In this document: piece after piece, positions 35,559-44,346 of the stretch
Layout of the letters: the number at the start of each line of letters is the position of its first letter
How positions within the stretch are numbered: the stretch's first letter is position 1
From: Trueperella sp.
GTDB taxonomy: Bacteria; Actinomycetota; Actinomycetes; Actinomycetales; Actinomycetaceae
Assembly: GCA_022783305.1 (NCBI GenBank)
Contig: JALEWQ010000093.1
Location: forward strand, 1 to 47,792
Direction of reading: 5' to 3'
Length of the DNA: 47,792 bases
The notes under the pieces: generated by a model
Databases searched by the model: none
The model's input: only the letters and a program-made list of their open reading frames with translations
What the model was told of the DNA's origin: nothing
Position numbers and translations under genes: made by a program

Positions 35559-35578
35559 AAGAAACATGATCGTTGCTT
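35559..35578. promoter_or_regulatory. Likely SufR operator
   Basis: On the plus strand AAGAAAC-ATGATC-GTTGCTT is a 7-bp inverted repeat (one mismatch) with 6-nt spacing, 24 nt before the sufR start codon. It agrees at 7 of 8 positions with CAAC-N6-GTTG, the SufR site described in cyanobacteria. Confidence 0.6.
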
Positions 35579-35640
35579 TAATCTGAAATCGCAAGTCGAG
35601 GCGCACGCCGTGGCCTCGCACATACCCGTTCCATGAGGCT

Positions 35641-35661
35641 GGCGGTAGCTCGCAAACCGCC
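35641..35661. terminator. Weak hairpin after the Nudix gene
   Basis: GGCGGT and ACCGCC form a 6-bp stem with a 9-nt loop in the 174-base region between sufR and the Nudix stop. No U-tract. It may end the long minus-strand operon, but the support is slight. Confidence 0.25.
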
Positions 35662-35709
35662 TGATCCTTGCCCTTGGCGCGGGAGCGCGGCTTTGCGGCA
35701 GGGACGTCC

Positions 35710-36345
35710 TTAGCTCGTCAGCGGGAGGCGAACCTCATCCTCCGCGCGCAGACCGCGGTGGAGGGCCACATTCGCGGCGAGTACACCGGCCACGAGACTC
35801 GGGCTGCTCAGCTCCTGGGCGAAGATTGCCTCAGTAACCTCGTGAAGTCCAAACCACTCCACAACGATCTCGGCCTCTTCCTCCATTCGCGTAAACGACG
35901 ACGGGCAATGGGTGAGATCGAAGGCGAGAAAGACCCCTAGGTCCTCGTCCGACACGCCTGGCGAGGTGACGAAGTTGATCATCCGATACCAGCGGGCTGC
36001 GACGTAGTCCGTCTCCTCCTGCAGCTCACGTGCGGCGGCCGCCACTTCGGCCTCCCCCTCGGCATCGCACAGACCAGCGGGAATCTCCCACATGATGCGC
36101 CGTGGCGCGTGGCGATACTGGCGAATCAGGAGCACGTCCCAGTCCTCACCCGGTGCCTCGGAGGGGCGTAGCGCGACGATGGCGACGGCGTCGTCATGCT
36201 TCATCCACTGCCGGCGCGCTCGGTCCCCGGCCGCAAACTCGATCTCGTCATCGTAAATGGTGAAGATCGGACCGCGGAAACGCTCGAGGCGATCGGTTAG
36301 ACGGACGTGGTCGGGGGCAGGGGTATCGCGCAGTTCAGGTCTCAC
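35710..36345 (-). CDS. Nudix hydrolase, ADP-ribose pyrophosphatase-like
   Basis: The 211-aa protein has the Nudix box GLCDAEGEAEVAAAARELQEETDY (G-x5-E-x7-R-E-L-x-E-E-T) preceded by VLLIRQYRHAPRRIMWEIPAG, which marks ADP-sugar/ADP-ribose pyrophosphatases. SPGVSDEDLGVFLA follows, with the Pro about 15 residues after the box that is typical of ADP-ribose-specific members. It hydrolyses ADP-ribose or similar to AMP and ribose phosphate. The start is GTG at 36345, nine bases after the murJ stop, making it the last gene of the long operon. The M. tuberculosis cognate (Rv1700) lies in the same neighbourhood. Confidence 0.9.
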   Translation of the reverse strand: MRPELRDTPAPDHVRLTDRLERFRGPIFTIYDDEIEFAAGDRARRQWMKHDDAVAIVALRPSEAPGEDWDVLLIRQYRHAPRRIMWEIPAGLCDAEGEAEVAAAARELQEETDYVAARWYRMINFVTSPGVSDEDLGVFLAFDLTHCPSSFTRMEEEAEIVVEWFGLHEVTEAIFAQELSSPSLVAGVLAANVALHRGLRAEDEVRLPLTS

Positions 36346-36354
36346 GCCTCCAGC

Positions 36355-37908
36355 CTAACGCCTAAGCCCGGCAAACGCCTGCCTGTCGGTGGCGTGGAGC
36401 GCGGCCAGGCAAGTTCCGATGATCACGACGCCGCCCGCGACGGCCGCGCCCAGCGCCGCGACGATCGAGGAGCCACCGGCTTCGAGGATCCAGCTCACAA
36501 GCGCCCACGAGAGCGTACCCGAGGCGGCGGCCACCGGCACGAGGACGAGCACGCGAGTCATGCCGGCCAGCGCCTGTGCGCCCAGGGAGGTACGGATCAT
36601 CGCCAGCACGGTGATTCCGCCAGCCGTCAGCCCCACCGACATCGATGCCCCGATGCCGACCAGGGTGGCCGTCCGCCCGCTCACGCCGACCGCCCGCATG
36701 AACACGAGGCAAGCCACTACCACGCCCCAACCGACCGAGTTGACGATGATGACACGGCGAGCCTCCCCGCGCGCGTAAAGCACCCGCACGCCGTGATAGA
36801 GCAGCGAGAATCCGACCAGGCCCACACCCATCGCCTGCATGGCCGTATCGAGTCCCTGGATATCGCGCCCAACCTCGAGCACAATCTTCGCCGGCCGCGA
36901 GAGCACAATCAGCAGCGAGGCGCAGACGATCCCCATGGACAGGACAAGGCGCGTGGACTGGGCGACAAGGCGGCGCAGACGATCCCCCGCGGCCGCCGAG
37001 ATCTGGGGGAAGGTGACGGTGGCAATTGGAACGGCCAGCACGGCGTAGGGCACCATGAAAATCGCGTACGCGTAGTTGAAAGCGGCGTACGTGCCGGCGT
37101 CGTCGGCGCGGTTGGCGGTGAGCATGATCGCGATGATGGCGATCTGCTGGGCCGCTAGCGCCCCGAGGCCGGCCGCGCCCAGGCGGATTGTTTCCCGCCC
37201 GACACCGGGAGGGAAGGTGAACGTGGGCCGCAACCGCACGCACCGCCCCGCGACGACAAGCTGAGGCAGCGAGAACAGCACGACGCCGAACGTCGTACCC
37301 CAGGCCAGCAGCGCCACGTCGGCGGCGGTGAGGTCGGCCGGCGAGGCGACGACCGGCACGCGGGTGGCGTAGACGAGGAACATCGCCGTGACGGATATTG
37401 AGGACAGCAGCGGGGAGAGCGCCGGCCAAAAGAAGCGGTCGTAGCTGTGCAGCACGCCCGTGGCCACCACCGACAGCCCGTAGAGCGGAACCTGCGCCGC
37501 GAATACCCGCAACAGGAGCGCGGCGAGATGGGAAGTGGCCGGGTCAGCTTGCGCCAACAGCGCGCCGGCAAGCGGGTCGGCGAACACGGCGACGACGACG
37601 GCGATGAGCGTTCCCACGCTTAAGATCCACGTGGCCAACGCGGAGGCCGTCTGCCCCGCGAGGCGCTCCTGCCCGCGCCCGACGAATCGGGAAAGGATAG
37701 GGATGACGGCGCCCGCTAGCGCGCCGCCGGCAGCCACCTCAAACAGTACGTTGGGTACGGTGTTGGCGGTGTCATAGGCGCTGGCGATCGCCGAGTCGGA
37801 TAGTGCCCAGGATTGGGCAAGCTTGCGTAGCAGGCCGAAGAGGCGAGAGACGAGGGTGAGGACCGCGACGAGCCCGGCCGCCCCGGCAAGTGCCCGCACC
37901 GACCGCAT
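36355..37908 (-). CDS. MurJ/MviN-family lipid II flippase-like protein
   Basis: The 517-aa integral membrane protein has about 14 helices and MATE-like MurJ organisation. It begins VRALAGAAGLVAVLTLVSRLFGLLRKLAQSWAL, then NTVPNVLFEVAAGGALAGAVIPIL, which matches the conserved MurJ helix 1-2 region including the R-x-x-G-L-x-R motif. It would flip lipid-linked peptidoglycan precursor across the membrane. It lacks the long C-terminal pseudokinase region of mycobacterial MviN. It overlaps by one base with the divergent WecA-like gene (TAATG) and lies between septation genes steAB and a Nudix gene. A second, canonical murJ may exist elsewhere, as many actinobacteria have more than one. Confidence 0.85.
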   Translation of the reverse strand: MRSVRALAGAAGLVAVLTLVSRLFGLLRKLAQSWALSDSAIASAYDTANTVPNVLFEVAAGGALAGAVIPILSRFVGRGQERLAGQTASALATWILSVGTLIAVVVAVFADPLAGALLAQADPATSHLAALLLRVFAAQVPLYGLSVVATGVLHSYDRFFWPALSPLLSSISVTAMFLVYATRVPVVASPADLTAADVALLAWGTTFGVVLFSLPQLVVAGRCVRLRPTFTFPPGVGRETIRLGAAGLGALAAQQIAIIAIMLTANRADDAGTYAAFNYAYAIFMVPYAVLAVPIATVTFPQISAAAGDRLRRLVAQSTRLVLSMGIVCASLLIVLSRPAKIVLEVGRDIQGLDTAMQAMGVGLVGFSLLYHGVRVLYARGEARRVIIVNSVGWGVVVACLVFMRAVGVSGRTATLVGIGASMSVGLTAGGITVLAMIRTSLGAQALAGMTRVLVLVPVAAASGTLSWALVSWILEAGGSSIVAALGAAVAGGVVIIGTCLAALHATDRQAFAGLRR

Positions 37909-38726
37909 TATTCCCGGCCTAGCGCGTCCAGCTCGCGCAGGACGGGAGTGGACTCAATGATGGAGGAGAAGGAGACCTTCTCGGAGGCCGCGGTCAGTGC
38001 GACAAGGGCGGCAAGGATCGCAACCTTGATTCGCAGTGGCAGGGCCGACAGCGCAACGCCGAGGTGTGCCCCCAGCGCATTGGCCCCGAGATCTCCGAGC
38101 ATCTTCTTCCCCTGCAGATCCTCACGAAGACCCGCCACCGTAGCCCCGAGGGCCACCTGCGCGAGGGGCGAAGCGGGCGCCAAGCAACATGCGACGACGC
38201 CGGCCGCCTTGCGAGCACGCCCGGGCCGCAGGTCGAGCAGGTTGATGAAGTTTGCGCTCAGCGCGATGAGGGCGGCATCCAGCGCCTTCTCCCCGGCGCG
38301 TCCGCCCGTCAGGCTCCCCGCGCACAGCGCGCCCACACCAATGGCGCCGATCTTCAGCACGCCGGAGGTCGGCTTACCAGACTTGAGGGCACCGAGGTGC
38401 CCTCGGAAGCCCTTTCCCTGCGCGGGGAAGCGGTCCTCCAGGTGGTCATCGATATACCCGGCGCCGGCCGCTGTGAGGGTGGCAACGAGCGCCGCCAGGG
38501 CGTACCGCGCGCCGGACTGCTCGCTCGTCGAGCTCCACCAGGTCGCCCCACGGCGCGACGCACCAGCTGCCAGGGTGCCCGCCACAAGGCCGGCCGCAGT
38601 CTCCACGCCGCCGGTCAGCGAGACCGCGCTACCGGTGTAGTTCGTACGCTCCCAGCCAGGAAGCCCGCCGGTCAGACCGTGGCGCGCCGCGACGCTACCA
38701 GCGATCGCGCCGGCGAAACCGATCAT
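37908..38726 (-). CDS. Divergent WecA/MraY-like membrane protein
   Basis: The 272-aa protein is hydrophobic with many Ala/Gly-rich helices. It retains pieces of the polyprenyl-phosphate glycosyl-1-phosphate transferase family: AGYIDDHLEDRF (the D-D-x-x motif), SANFINLLDLRPGRA (N-x-x-N-x-x-D) and MLGDLGANALGAHLG (G-D-x-G-A-N). It is shorter than MraY (about 350 aa) and starts with IGFAGAIAGSVAARHGLTGGLPGWERTNYTG. The canonical D-G-L-D/D-G-L-A segment after the N-L-x-D motif is not intact, so catalysis is uncertain. Overlap with steB (4 nt) and murJ (1 nt) suggests a role in cell-wall precursor metabolism at the septum. Confidence 0.7.
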   Translation of the reverse strand: MIGFAGAIAGSVAARHGLTGGLPGWERTNYTGSAVSLTGGVETAAGLVAGTLAAGASRRGATWWSSTSEQSGARYALAALVATLTAAGAGYIDDHLEDRFPAQGKGFRGHLGALKSGKPTSGVLKIGAIGVGALCAGSLTGGRAGEKALDAALIALSANFINLLDLRPGRARKAAGVVACCLAPASPLAQVALGATVAGLREDLQGKKMLGDLGANALGAHLGVALSALPLRIKVAILAALVALTAASEKVSFSSIIESTPVLRELDALGRE

Positions 38727-39784
38727 GAGTTATCGGCCTCGCCAGAGTCGGCAGGCGCCTCGGACTGCTCGCCCGCAGGTTCCTGCGCGGGCTGATCCGA
38801 GGCCTGCCCGCTCGGCTCCGGTGCGGGCTCGTTGCTCGGTTGGGCGGGCGCCGCCGGTGCAGGCGACTCCGTGCGGGTGCCGATGATTGCCTGTGCGCCC
38901 GTCTGAAGACCGAGATGGGCCAGCTGGTCGTTGAGCTCCGTGGCCACCGCGATGGCCACGTTGATCTGGCCCACCGCGGTGTCAGGCGAGTCAACCGTAG
39001 AGACCGGGGCCCCGGCATCGCGCAGCCCCTTGACCACGTCGGCGTCGGAGGTCGCGCCGCCTGCGGCGACCGTGGGACCGCGCGTGCCGAGTTCTGTCAC
39101 GAGCGCGGTCAGGGTCTGGGTCGTGTACTGTTGCTGGGCCACCAGGTCGGCGTTGCCGGTCGCTGGCTCGACCTCAGGAGCAAAGACCACCACCGCATCG
39201 GCGGCCTCTGCGAGCGCGTCGATCGCGAGCATCGGGGTGTCAGTGCCCGTCATGAGGCCCGCGAGCGTGTCATGCTTAGTCGTGCCCTCGCGCACGAGGG
39301 CATTCAGCGCCTGCGCCAGGACGACGTTCGTGTCGGCGTCGTCAGCCACGCCCGGCACGTAGGAACGGATCTGGTCGGAGAAGGTGGAGCGGAAGGACGT
39401 CGTGCTGGCAGCGGTCCAGGCATCCGTGACAGTCACCTGACCCGTCACGCTCGCCCCCGCAAGCTCCAACTTGGCTCGCGACTCGCTGACCTGCGCATCC
39501 ACCACGCCCGGCAGCACGACGACGGCGACCTTACGGCCTTCGAGCGTGCCCTGCACCAGGCTCGGCGCGATCTCGTTGATGGCTCGCTCCTGGTAGTCGA
39601 GCGCGCGGGTCAGGTCGGAGTTATCCCCCTTCAGCTTCTCGTTCGTCACCCGCAGGTCAGCCACCTGGCCCTGGAGCACGTTTCCGATCGAGTTCTGTAG
39701 CGGCCCGGCGCCCAAGATAATGCCGATCGCGAGGGCGAAGAAAACCGAGATGAGCGAAACTAAGTGATACCTAAAATCAACCAC
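38723..39784 (-). CDS. steB: SteB/MctB-family membrane protein
   Basis: The 353-aa protein is anchored by one N-terminal helix (YHLVSLISVFFALAIGIILGAGPL) followed by a coiled coil (QVADLRVTNEKLKGDNSDLTRAL), an extracytoplasmic domain, and a Pro/Ala/Glu-rich disordered tail (from about residue 305). This is the family annotated as copper transporter MctB in M. tuberculosis and as SteB, partner of SteA in septal peptidoglycan remodelling, in Corynebacterium. Order recN-steA-steB is conserved. Metal transport is not evident from sequence: no Cys or His clusters are visible. Confidence 0.88.
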   Translation of the reverse strand: MVDFRYHLVSLISVFFALAIGIILGAGPLQNSIGNVLQGQVADLRVTNEKLKGDNSDLTRALDYQERAINEIAPSLVQGTLEGRKVAVVVLPGVVDAQVSESRAKLELAGASVTGQVTVTDAWTAASTTSFRSTFSDQIRSYVPGVADDADTNVVLAQALNALVREGTTKHDTLAGLMTGTDTPMLAIDALAEAADAVVVFAPEVEPATGNADLVAQQQYTTQTLTALVTELGTRGPTVAAGGATSDADVVKGLRDAGAPVSTVDSPDTAVGQINVAIAVATELNDQLAHLGLQTGAQAIIGTRTESPAPAAPAQPSNEPAPEPSGQASDQPAQEPAGEQSEAPADSGEADNS

Positions 39785-39793
39785 GATGAGACC

Positions 39794-40969
39794 CTAAAAT
39801 AGATTCTTAATCCAGATGATCAGATCAGACCACCACACGTTACCTAGGTCGAACGCGATCCGTCCCAACTCCGTCGCGGACACCGCCGCGATCACGCCGG
39901 CGATGCCAGCGATGAGGAGGAAGGCGATCTGCCAATTCGAGATGCGCGACCGGTAGAGCCGGTTCACCCCGCGGGCGTCGACCAGCTTCGAGCCGACCTT
40001 AAGCCGCGTCAAGAACGTCGAGGCCATGCCCCGCCTGCCCTTGTCGAGAAAGTCCATGAGATTCGAGTGCGTCCCCACGGCCACGAGCATGGTGGCGCCC
40101 TTGCCGTCAGCCAGCAACATCGCGATGTCCTCCGACATGCCCGTCGCCGGGAAGAGCACGTGCTCCACCCCAAGATCCGCCACGCGCTTCTCACCCGGGG
40201 CGGTGCCGTCCCGGTATGCGTGAACCACGATTTCGGCGCCCGAGCGGATCGCCTCATCGGAGACCGAGTCCATATCGCCGATAATCATATCCAGCTTGTA
40301 GCCGGCCTCGAGCACGGCGTCGGCGCCGCCGTCCACCCCCACGATAATCGGACGGTACTCGCGGATATACGGGCGCAGGGTTTGCAGGTCTTCCTTGTAG
40401 TCGTGCCCGCGCACGACGATCAGCACGTGGCGCCCCTCGAACTGGGTGCGCACGGCCGGCATGCCCACGCCATCCAGGATGAGGCCCTGTTCCTTCTCCA
40501 GATACTCCATCGTGTTGTTCGCGAACGCCTTGAGCTGGACCGTCATCCCCGCCCGGGCGGTGGCCTGGTTCGCGTCGATCGTCTCCTGAGTCTGGACATC
40601 GCCGTGGCTGATCAGCGTAGAACCGCGGTAGACCTCGCCCTCCGGCGTGATGCGTAGGGTGTGTCCCTCGTGGACATCCATAATCCCCGAGCCGAGGTTG
40701 TCGATCACGGGGATACCGGCGTCGTGGAGAATCTGCGGACCGATATTCGGGTAGCGCCCCGAGGTGGACTTGGCGGCGTTGAGCACGGCGGCCGGCTGCT
40801 TTTCGACCAACCCCTCTGCCGCGACGCGGTCGATGTCTTCGTGGTCAATCACCGCGATGTCGCCAGGTCTGAGCCGTTTCACTAGATTTTTCGTGCGCGA
40901 GTCGACACGGGCCACTCCCCCGAGCTCCCCCGTTGAGATCTCCTCGTCGCGACGACGCTTAAACATCAT
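39794..40969 (-). CDS. steA: SteA, septation protein with thiamine pyrophosphokinase-like fold
   Basis: The 391-aa protein has an N-terminal domain (RVDSRTKNLVKRLRPGDIAVIDHEDIDRVAAEGL), then a TPK-like catalytic fold (GVDGGADAVLEAGYKLDMIIGDMDSVSDEA) and a C-terminal membrane helix (WQIAFLLIAGIAGVIAAVSA). SteA is proposed to act with SteB to control peptidoglycan hydrolysis at division. ATG 40969 (MMFKRRRDEE) lies 7 nt after the recN stop; a second ATG follows directly. The longer frame to 41326 is within recN. The length matches M. tuberculosis Rv1697 (393 aa). Confidence 0.9.
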   Translation of the reverse strand: MMFKRRRDEEISTGELGGVARVDSRTKNLVKRLRPGDIAVIDHEDIDRVAAEGLVEKQPAAVLNAAKSTSGRYPNIGPQILHDAGIPVIDNLGSGIMDVHEGHTLRITPEGEVYRGSTLISHGDVQTQETIDANQATARAGMTVQLKAFANNTMEYLEKEQGLILDGVGMPAVRTQFEGRHVLIVVRGHDYKEDLQTLRPYIREYRPIIVGVDGGADAVLEAGYKLDMIIGDMDSVSDEAIRSGAEIVVHAYRDGTAPGEKRVADLGVEHVLFPATGMSEDIAMLLADGKGATMLVAVGTHSNLMDFLDKGRRGMASTFLTRLKVGSKLVDARGVNRLYRSRISNWQIAFLLIAGIAGVIAAVSATELGRIAFDLGNVWWSDLIIWIKNLF

Positions 40970-40976
40970 GCCTTCA

Positions 40977-42677
40977 TCATGACACAACAGCGCCGCGAAT
41001 GAGCTCAGCCGCGTGGGTGCGCGCCACCGCCGACTCGGCATGGCCGGAGAGCATGCGGGCCAGTTCCGAGACCCGTCCCTCGCCCTCAACCACGACGACG
41101 TCCGTGGCCGTCGTCGCGCCCTCGCTCTTCTTCGCGACGACGACATGGTGATCCGCGTATGCAGCCACCTGAGCCAAGTGGGTGACCGTGAGCACCTGGC
41201 TGGCTTTGCCGACCTTTGCGAGCCGTTCACCCACGCAAAGCGCTGTCTTTCCGCCGATTCCAGCGTCCACCTCGTCGAAAATAAAGGTGTGATCGGGGCG
41301 CGGGTTGGCATTGAGCACCACCTCAAGGGCGAGCATGATGCGCGAGACCTCCCCGCCCGAGGCGGTCGCCGTCAGCGGAAGATCGGGCGCACCTCGGTGG
41401 GCGCGTAGCAGGAATCTGACGGCGTCGAGGCCGTGCCGGGCGGGCTCCTCGCGCGGCTCAACGAGGACACTAAATGTGGCGTCTTTCATGGCCAGATCGT
41501 GCAGCTCGGCGGTCACCATCTGCCCGAGTTTCTCAGCCGCGGCGCGGCGAGCCGCCCGCAGCTTGCGGCCAGCTTCCATGAGCGCCTTGTGTGCCGCCCG
41601 CGCCTGCCCCTCCAACTGCTCCAGGTGCTCCTCGGGAGCCGAGAGCCGGGCAAGCCTGTCGTCTGCCGCACCCCGCTCGGCGAGGATCTCCTCGATCGTC
41701 ATGCCGAGGTCACGTTGCAGGGAGCGCAACTCCGCCCGGCGGGCGTGGATCAAATCGAGCTCCTCCGGGTCGGCGTCAAGGCCTGAGAGCTTCAGCCCCA
41801 GCGCGTTGGCCACGTCCGAAGCCAGTAGCGAGACTTCACGCAACTGATCCGACAGCGCGCCAAGTTCGGCGTCGGCGTCACGGACCTGGGCAAGCATCTC
41901 GGAGGCGGCGTCGATCGCGCCAAGCGCCCCGGCGTCGTCGGCGTCGGAACCTGAAAGTGCCGCCACGGAACCGGCCATCGCCGAACGCAGATCCTCCACG
42001 TTCTCCAGGACCAGCGCCCGTGCCTTGAGTTCGTCCTCTTCGCCGACTCGCGGCTCGACGGCGTCCACACGCTTAACCAGCGCCTCCAGCGCGAGCCGTT
42101 CGGCGGCGGCCTGGCGCATGTCCGACCTAAAGCGTGTGAGCGTCTCCTCGCTCTGACGCCACGCCGCCCATGCCCGCTCGTAGGAGGCGCGTAACGCGGC
42201 AAGCTTTCCGGCGCCGAACGCATCGAGCGCGTGTCGTTGCTGAGACTCCGAACGGAGCTTGAGCTGGTCGGACTGGCCGTGCACGGTGATGAGATGCTCG
42301 GCGATCTCCTGCAGTAGGGCGACCGGGACCGACTGCCCACCGGCATACGCCCGCGACCTTCCCTTCGCCGGGACCCGTCGAGCCAAAATGACTGCCGCCT
42401 GATCTCCTTCAATGTCGACGACGCCGCCCGCGTTCTCCACGAGTCCAACCACCGGCGAGTCGGCGCGGACCACAAACGTGGCCTCCACGTTCGCCGCGTC
42501 GGCCCCCTGGCGCACCCGATGCGACTCCGCCTTCGCTCCCATGAGTAGGCCCAACGAGGTCAACGCCATCGTCTTGCCCGCACCCGTCTCGCCGGTGATC
42601 GCCGTCATCCCACCCTGAAGCTGGACGTGTGCAGACTCGATCACGCCCAGGTTCGAAATGCGTAGCTCCTCGATCAC
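40977..42677 (-). CDS. recN: DNA repair protein RecN
   Basis: The 566-aa SMC-like ATPase for double-strand break repair starts MIEELRISNLGVIESAHVQL and has Walker A GETGAGKT (about 29-36). It has long coiled-coil arms (residues about 150-375), the signature ATASGGEVSRIMLALE and Walker B HTFIFDEVDAGIGG. The start overlaps the nadK stop by 4 nt (ATGA). No SOS box is visible upstream inside the operon, so SOS control, common for recN elsewhere, is not evident here. Confidence 0.95.
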   Translation of the reverse strand: MIEELRISNLGVIESAHVQLQGGMTAITGETGAGKTMALTSLGLLMGAKAESHRVRQGADAANVEATFVVRADSPVVGLVENAGGVVDIEGDQAAVILARRVPAKGRSRAYAGGQSVPVALLQEIAEHLITVHGQSDQLKLRSESQQRHALDAFGAGKLAALRASYERAWAAWRQSEETLTRFRSDMRQAAAERLALEALVKRVDAVEPRVGEEDELKARALVLENVEDLRSAMAGSVAALSGSDADDAGALGAIDAASEMLAQVRDADAELGALSDQLREVSLLASDVANALGLKLSGLDADPEELDLIHARRAELRSLQRDLGMTIEEILAERGAADDRLARLSAPEEHLEQLEGQARAAHKALMEAGRKLRAARRAAAEKLGQMVTAELHDLAMKDATFSVLVEPREEPARHGLDAVRFLLRAHRGAPDLPLTATASGGEVSRIMLALEVVLNANPRPDHTFIFDEVDAGIGGKTALCVGERLAKVGKASQVLTVTHLAQVAAYADHHVVVAKKSEGATTATDVVVVEGEGRVSELARMLSGHAESAVARTHAAELIRGAVVS

Positions 42678-43516
42678 GCCTCACCCTTCGGTCGGCGCCA
42701 GCCCTCGACAGGCAGGTGGAACTTGCGCACCAGCCTGCCCGAGAAAGGCGAGTCGTTGAGGCGGGCGAGCTTGACCGGGTGTCGGCCCTTGACCGCTGTG
42801 ATGAGCGAACCCTCCGGGGCCTCGACGTTCCGTCGCCCGTCAAACCACACCACCGCGTTGTCGGAGCGAATATAAACCTCCAGCGTGGACTCCTTCGAGA
42901 CGACGAGTGGCCGAGCGAAAAGTGCGTGCGCCGCGATCGGCGTTAGCAAAAGCGCCTCCACGTCCGGCCACACGATCGGGCCGCCCGCGGAAAAGTTGTA
43001 GGCGGTCGAACCCGTCGGGGTCGACAGCAACACCGCGTCCGCCTTGAAGGAGGACAACCCACGCCGATCAACCCCGATGTCGGCCTCGATCATCCGCATG
43101 TGCGGCCCCTTCTCCACCGACGCCTCGTTCAGCGCCCAGTTCGAAGCGGTGCTTCCGTCAGGGAAGGTGACCGTGACGTCGATCGTCAGGCGCGAGTTCA
43201 CGGTCCAACGCCGCTCGACCACCGACTGCACCACCAGGTCGAAAGCCTCCGGATCCTCCTCTGCGAGGAATCCGACGTGGCCGAAATTAATGCCAAGGAT
43301 CGGGGTTTCGTATGGCCGGGCCAGCTCAGCTGCCCGCAAGATCGTGCCGTCGCCACCGATGACGAGGAGCAACTCGGCGTCGGCAAGCCTATCCGGTTGG
43401 TCGCCCACCCAGAAGGCGTCGGCGCCAGCCGCAACGAGGCGATCACGCGCGAATAGCGCCTCCTCACGAGCCTCATCGCGACGCTCGTGCGTGACGACTC
43501 CTACGCAAACACTCAC
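42674..43516 (-). CDS. nadK: NAD kinase
   Basis: The 280-aa enzyme makes NADP from NAD. The ATP/polyphosphate motif GGDGTILRAAE is present, with the substrate motifs ALNEASVEKG (NE/D) and LLSTPTGSTAYNFSAGGPIVWP. GTG 43516 overlaps the tlyA stop as GTGA and has GGGAGGGCGA upstream; the frame extends four codons further but without a site. The neighbour order tlyA-nadK-recN is conserved across actinobacteria. Confidence 0.95.
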   Translation of the reverse strand: MSVCVGVVTHERRDEAREEALFARDRLVAAGADAFWVGDQPDRLADAELLLVIGGDGTILRAAELARPYETPILGINFGHVGFLAEEDPEAFDLVVQSVVERRWTVNSRLTIDVTVTFPDGSTASNWALNEASVEKGPHMRMIEADIGVDRRGLSSFKADAVLLSTPTGSTAYNFSAGGPIVWPDVEALLLTPIAAHALFARPLVVSKESTLEVYIRSDNAVVWFDGRRNVEAPEGSLITAVKGRHPVKLARLNDSPFSGRLVRKFHLPVEGWRRPKGEA

Positions 43517-44346
43517 TCGCCCTCCCAACGCGCGCCGGCCGGACCCGACGCCACCGCGGCCTCGATGGCGCCTTCGAGCCGATCACCCAGGTCGACTCCG
43601 CCAGCTTTCATATGCAAGAAGTATTCTACATTGCCGGCCGGGCCGGGTAGCGGCGATGGAGCCGCCGCACAGACCGCCAGGCCCGACTCTCGGGCAGAGA
43701 GCGCCACGTTGAGGACGGTTTCAACGTGCTGTGCCGGGTCGCGAACAACCCCACCAGCCCCGAGGCGTTCCCTGCCGATCTCGAATTGTGGCTTGACCAT
43801 GAGCAGGAAGTCAGCCGAATCGCTCGCGCACCGCGCCAGCGCCGGAATAACCAAGGTCAACGAAATGAAGGACAGATCCCCCACCACGAGGTCAGGGGCA
43901 GGGGCGACGTCCTCGGGCCGGAGCGTGCGCACGTTCGTGCGCTCCATGACGATGACCCGCGGGTCTTCCCGCAAGCGCCACAGCAACTGTCCGTAGCCGA
44001 CGTCGACGGCGAGCACCTCACGCGCGCCGCGCCGTAGCAACACGTCGGTGAATCCGCCGGTCGAGGCACCCGCATCCAGCGCTCGCACGCCCTTGATGAG
44101 CGGTGCGTGCGCGCCCAAGTAATCGAGTGCGCCAATAAGCTTATGGGCACCGCGGGAGGCGAAATCGTCCCGCTCGCCTTCCTTGACCACGAGCGGTAGC
44201 GCCGGGTCCATCTGCCGGGCCGGCTTGGTGACCTCCAACCCGTCCAGGTAAACCCGGCCGGCGTGGATGAGGTCCGCCGCCTCCGCACGCGAACGGACGA
44301 GCTTACGCCGCACCAGCTCCGCATCAACCCGGATCAGCTTCGCCAT
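43513..44346 (-). CDS. tlyA: TlyA-family rRNA 2'-O-methyltransferase
   Basis: The 277-aa protein combines an N-terminal S4 RNA-binding domain (RVDAELVRRKLVRSRAEAADLIHAGRVYLDG) with an FtsJ/RrmJ methyltransferase: SAM motif ALDAGASTGGFTDVLL, and residues of the catalytic tetrad in VVGDLSFISL and MVKPQFE. It methylates 16S and/or 23S rRNA cytidines (C1409/C1920 type), the modification that makes ribosomes sensitive to capreomycin in mycobacteria. It starts directly after the stop of the 42-aa gene. Confidence 0.94.
   Translation of the reverse strand: MAKLIRVDAELVRRKLVRSRAEAADLIHAGRVYLDGLEVTKPARQMDPALPLVVKEGERDDFASRGAHKLIGALDYLGAHAPLIKGVRALDAGASTGGFTDVLLRRGAREVLAVDVGYGQLLWRLREDPRVIVMERTNVRTLRPEDVAPAPDLVVGDLSFISLTLVIPALARCASDSADFLLMVKPQFEIGRERLGAGGVVRDPAQHVETVLNVALSARESGLAVCAAAPSPLPGPAGNVEYFLHMKAGGVDLGDRLEGAIEAAVASGPAGARWEGE

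Noticed and set aside
40980..42700. Possible SOS box for recN
   Set aside because: No CGAAC-N4-GTTCG match was seen at the recN start; it is embedded in an operon with overlapping genes.
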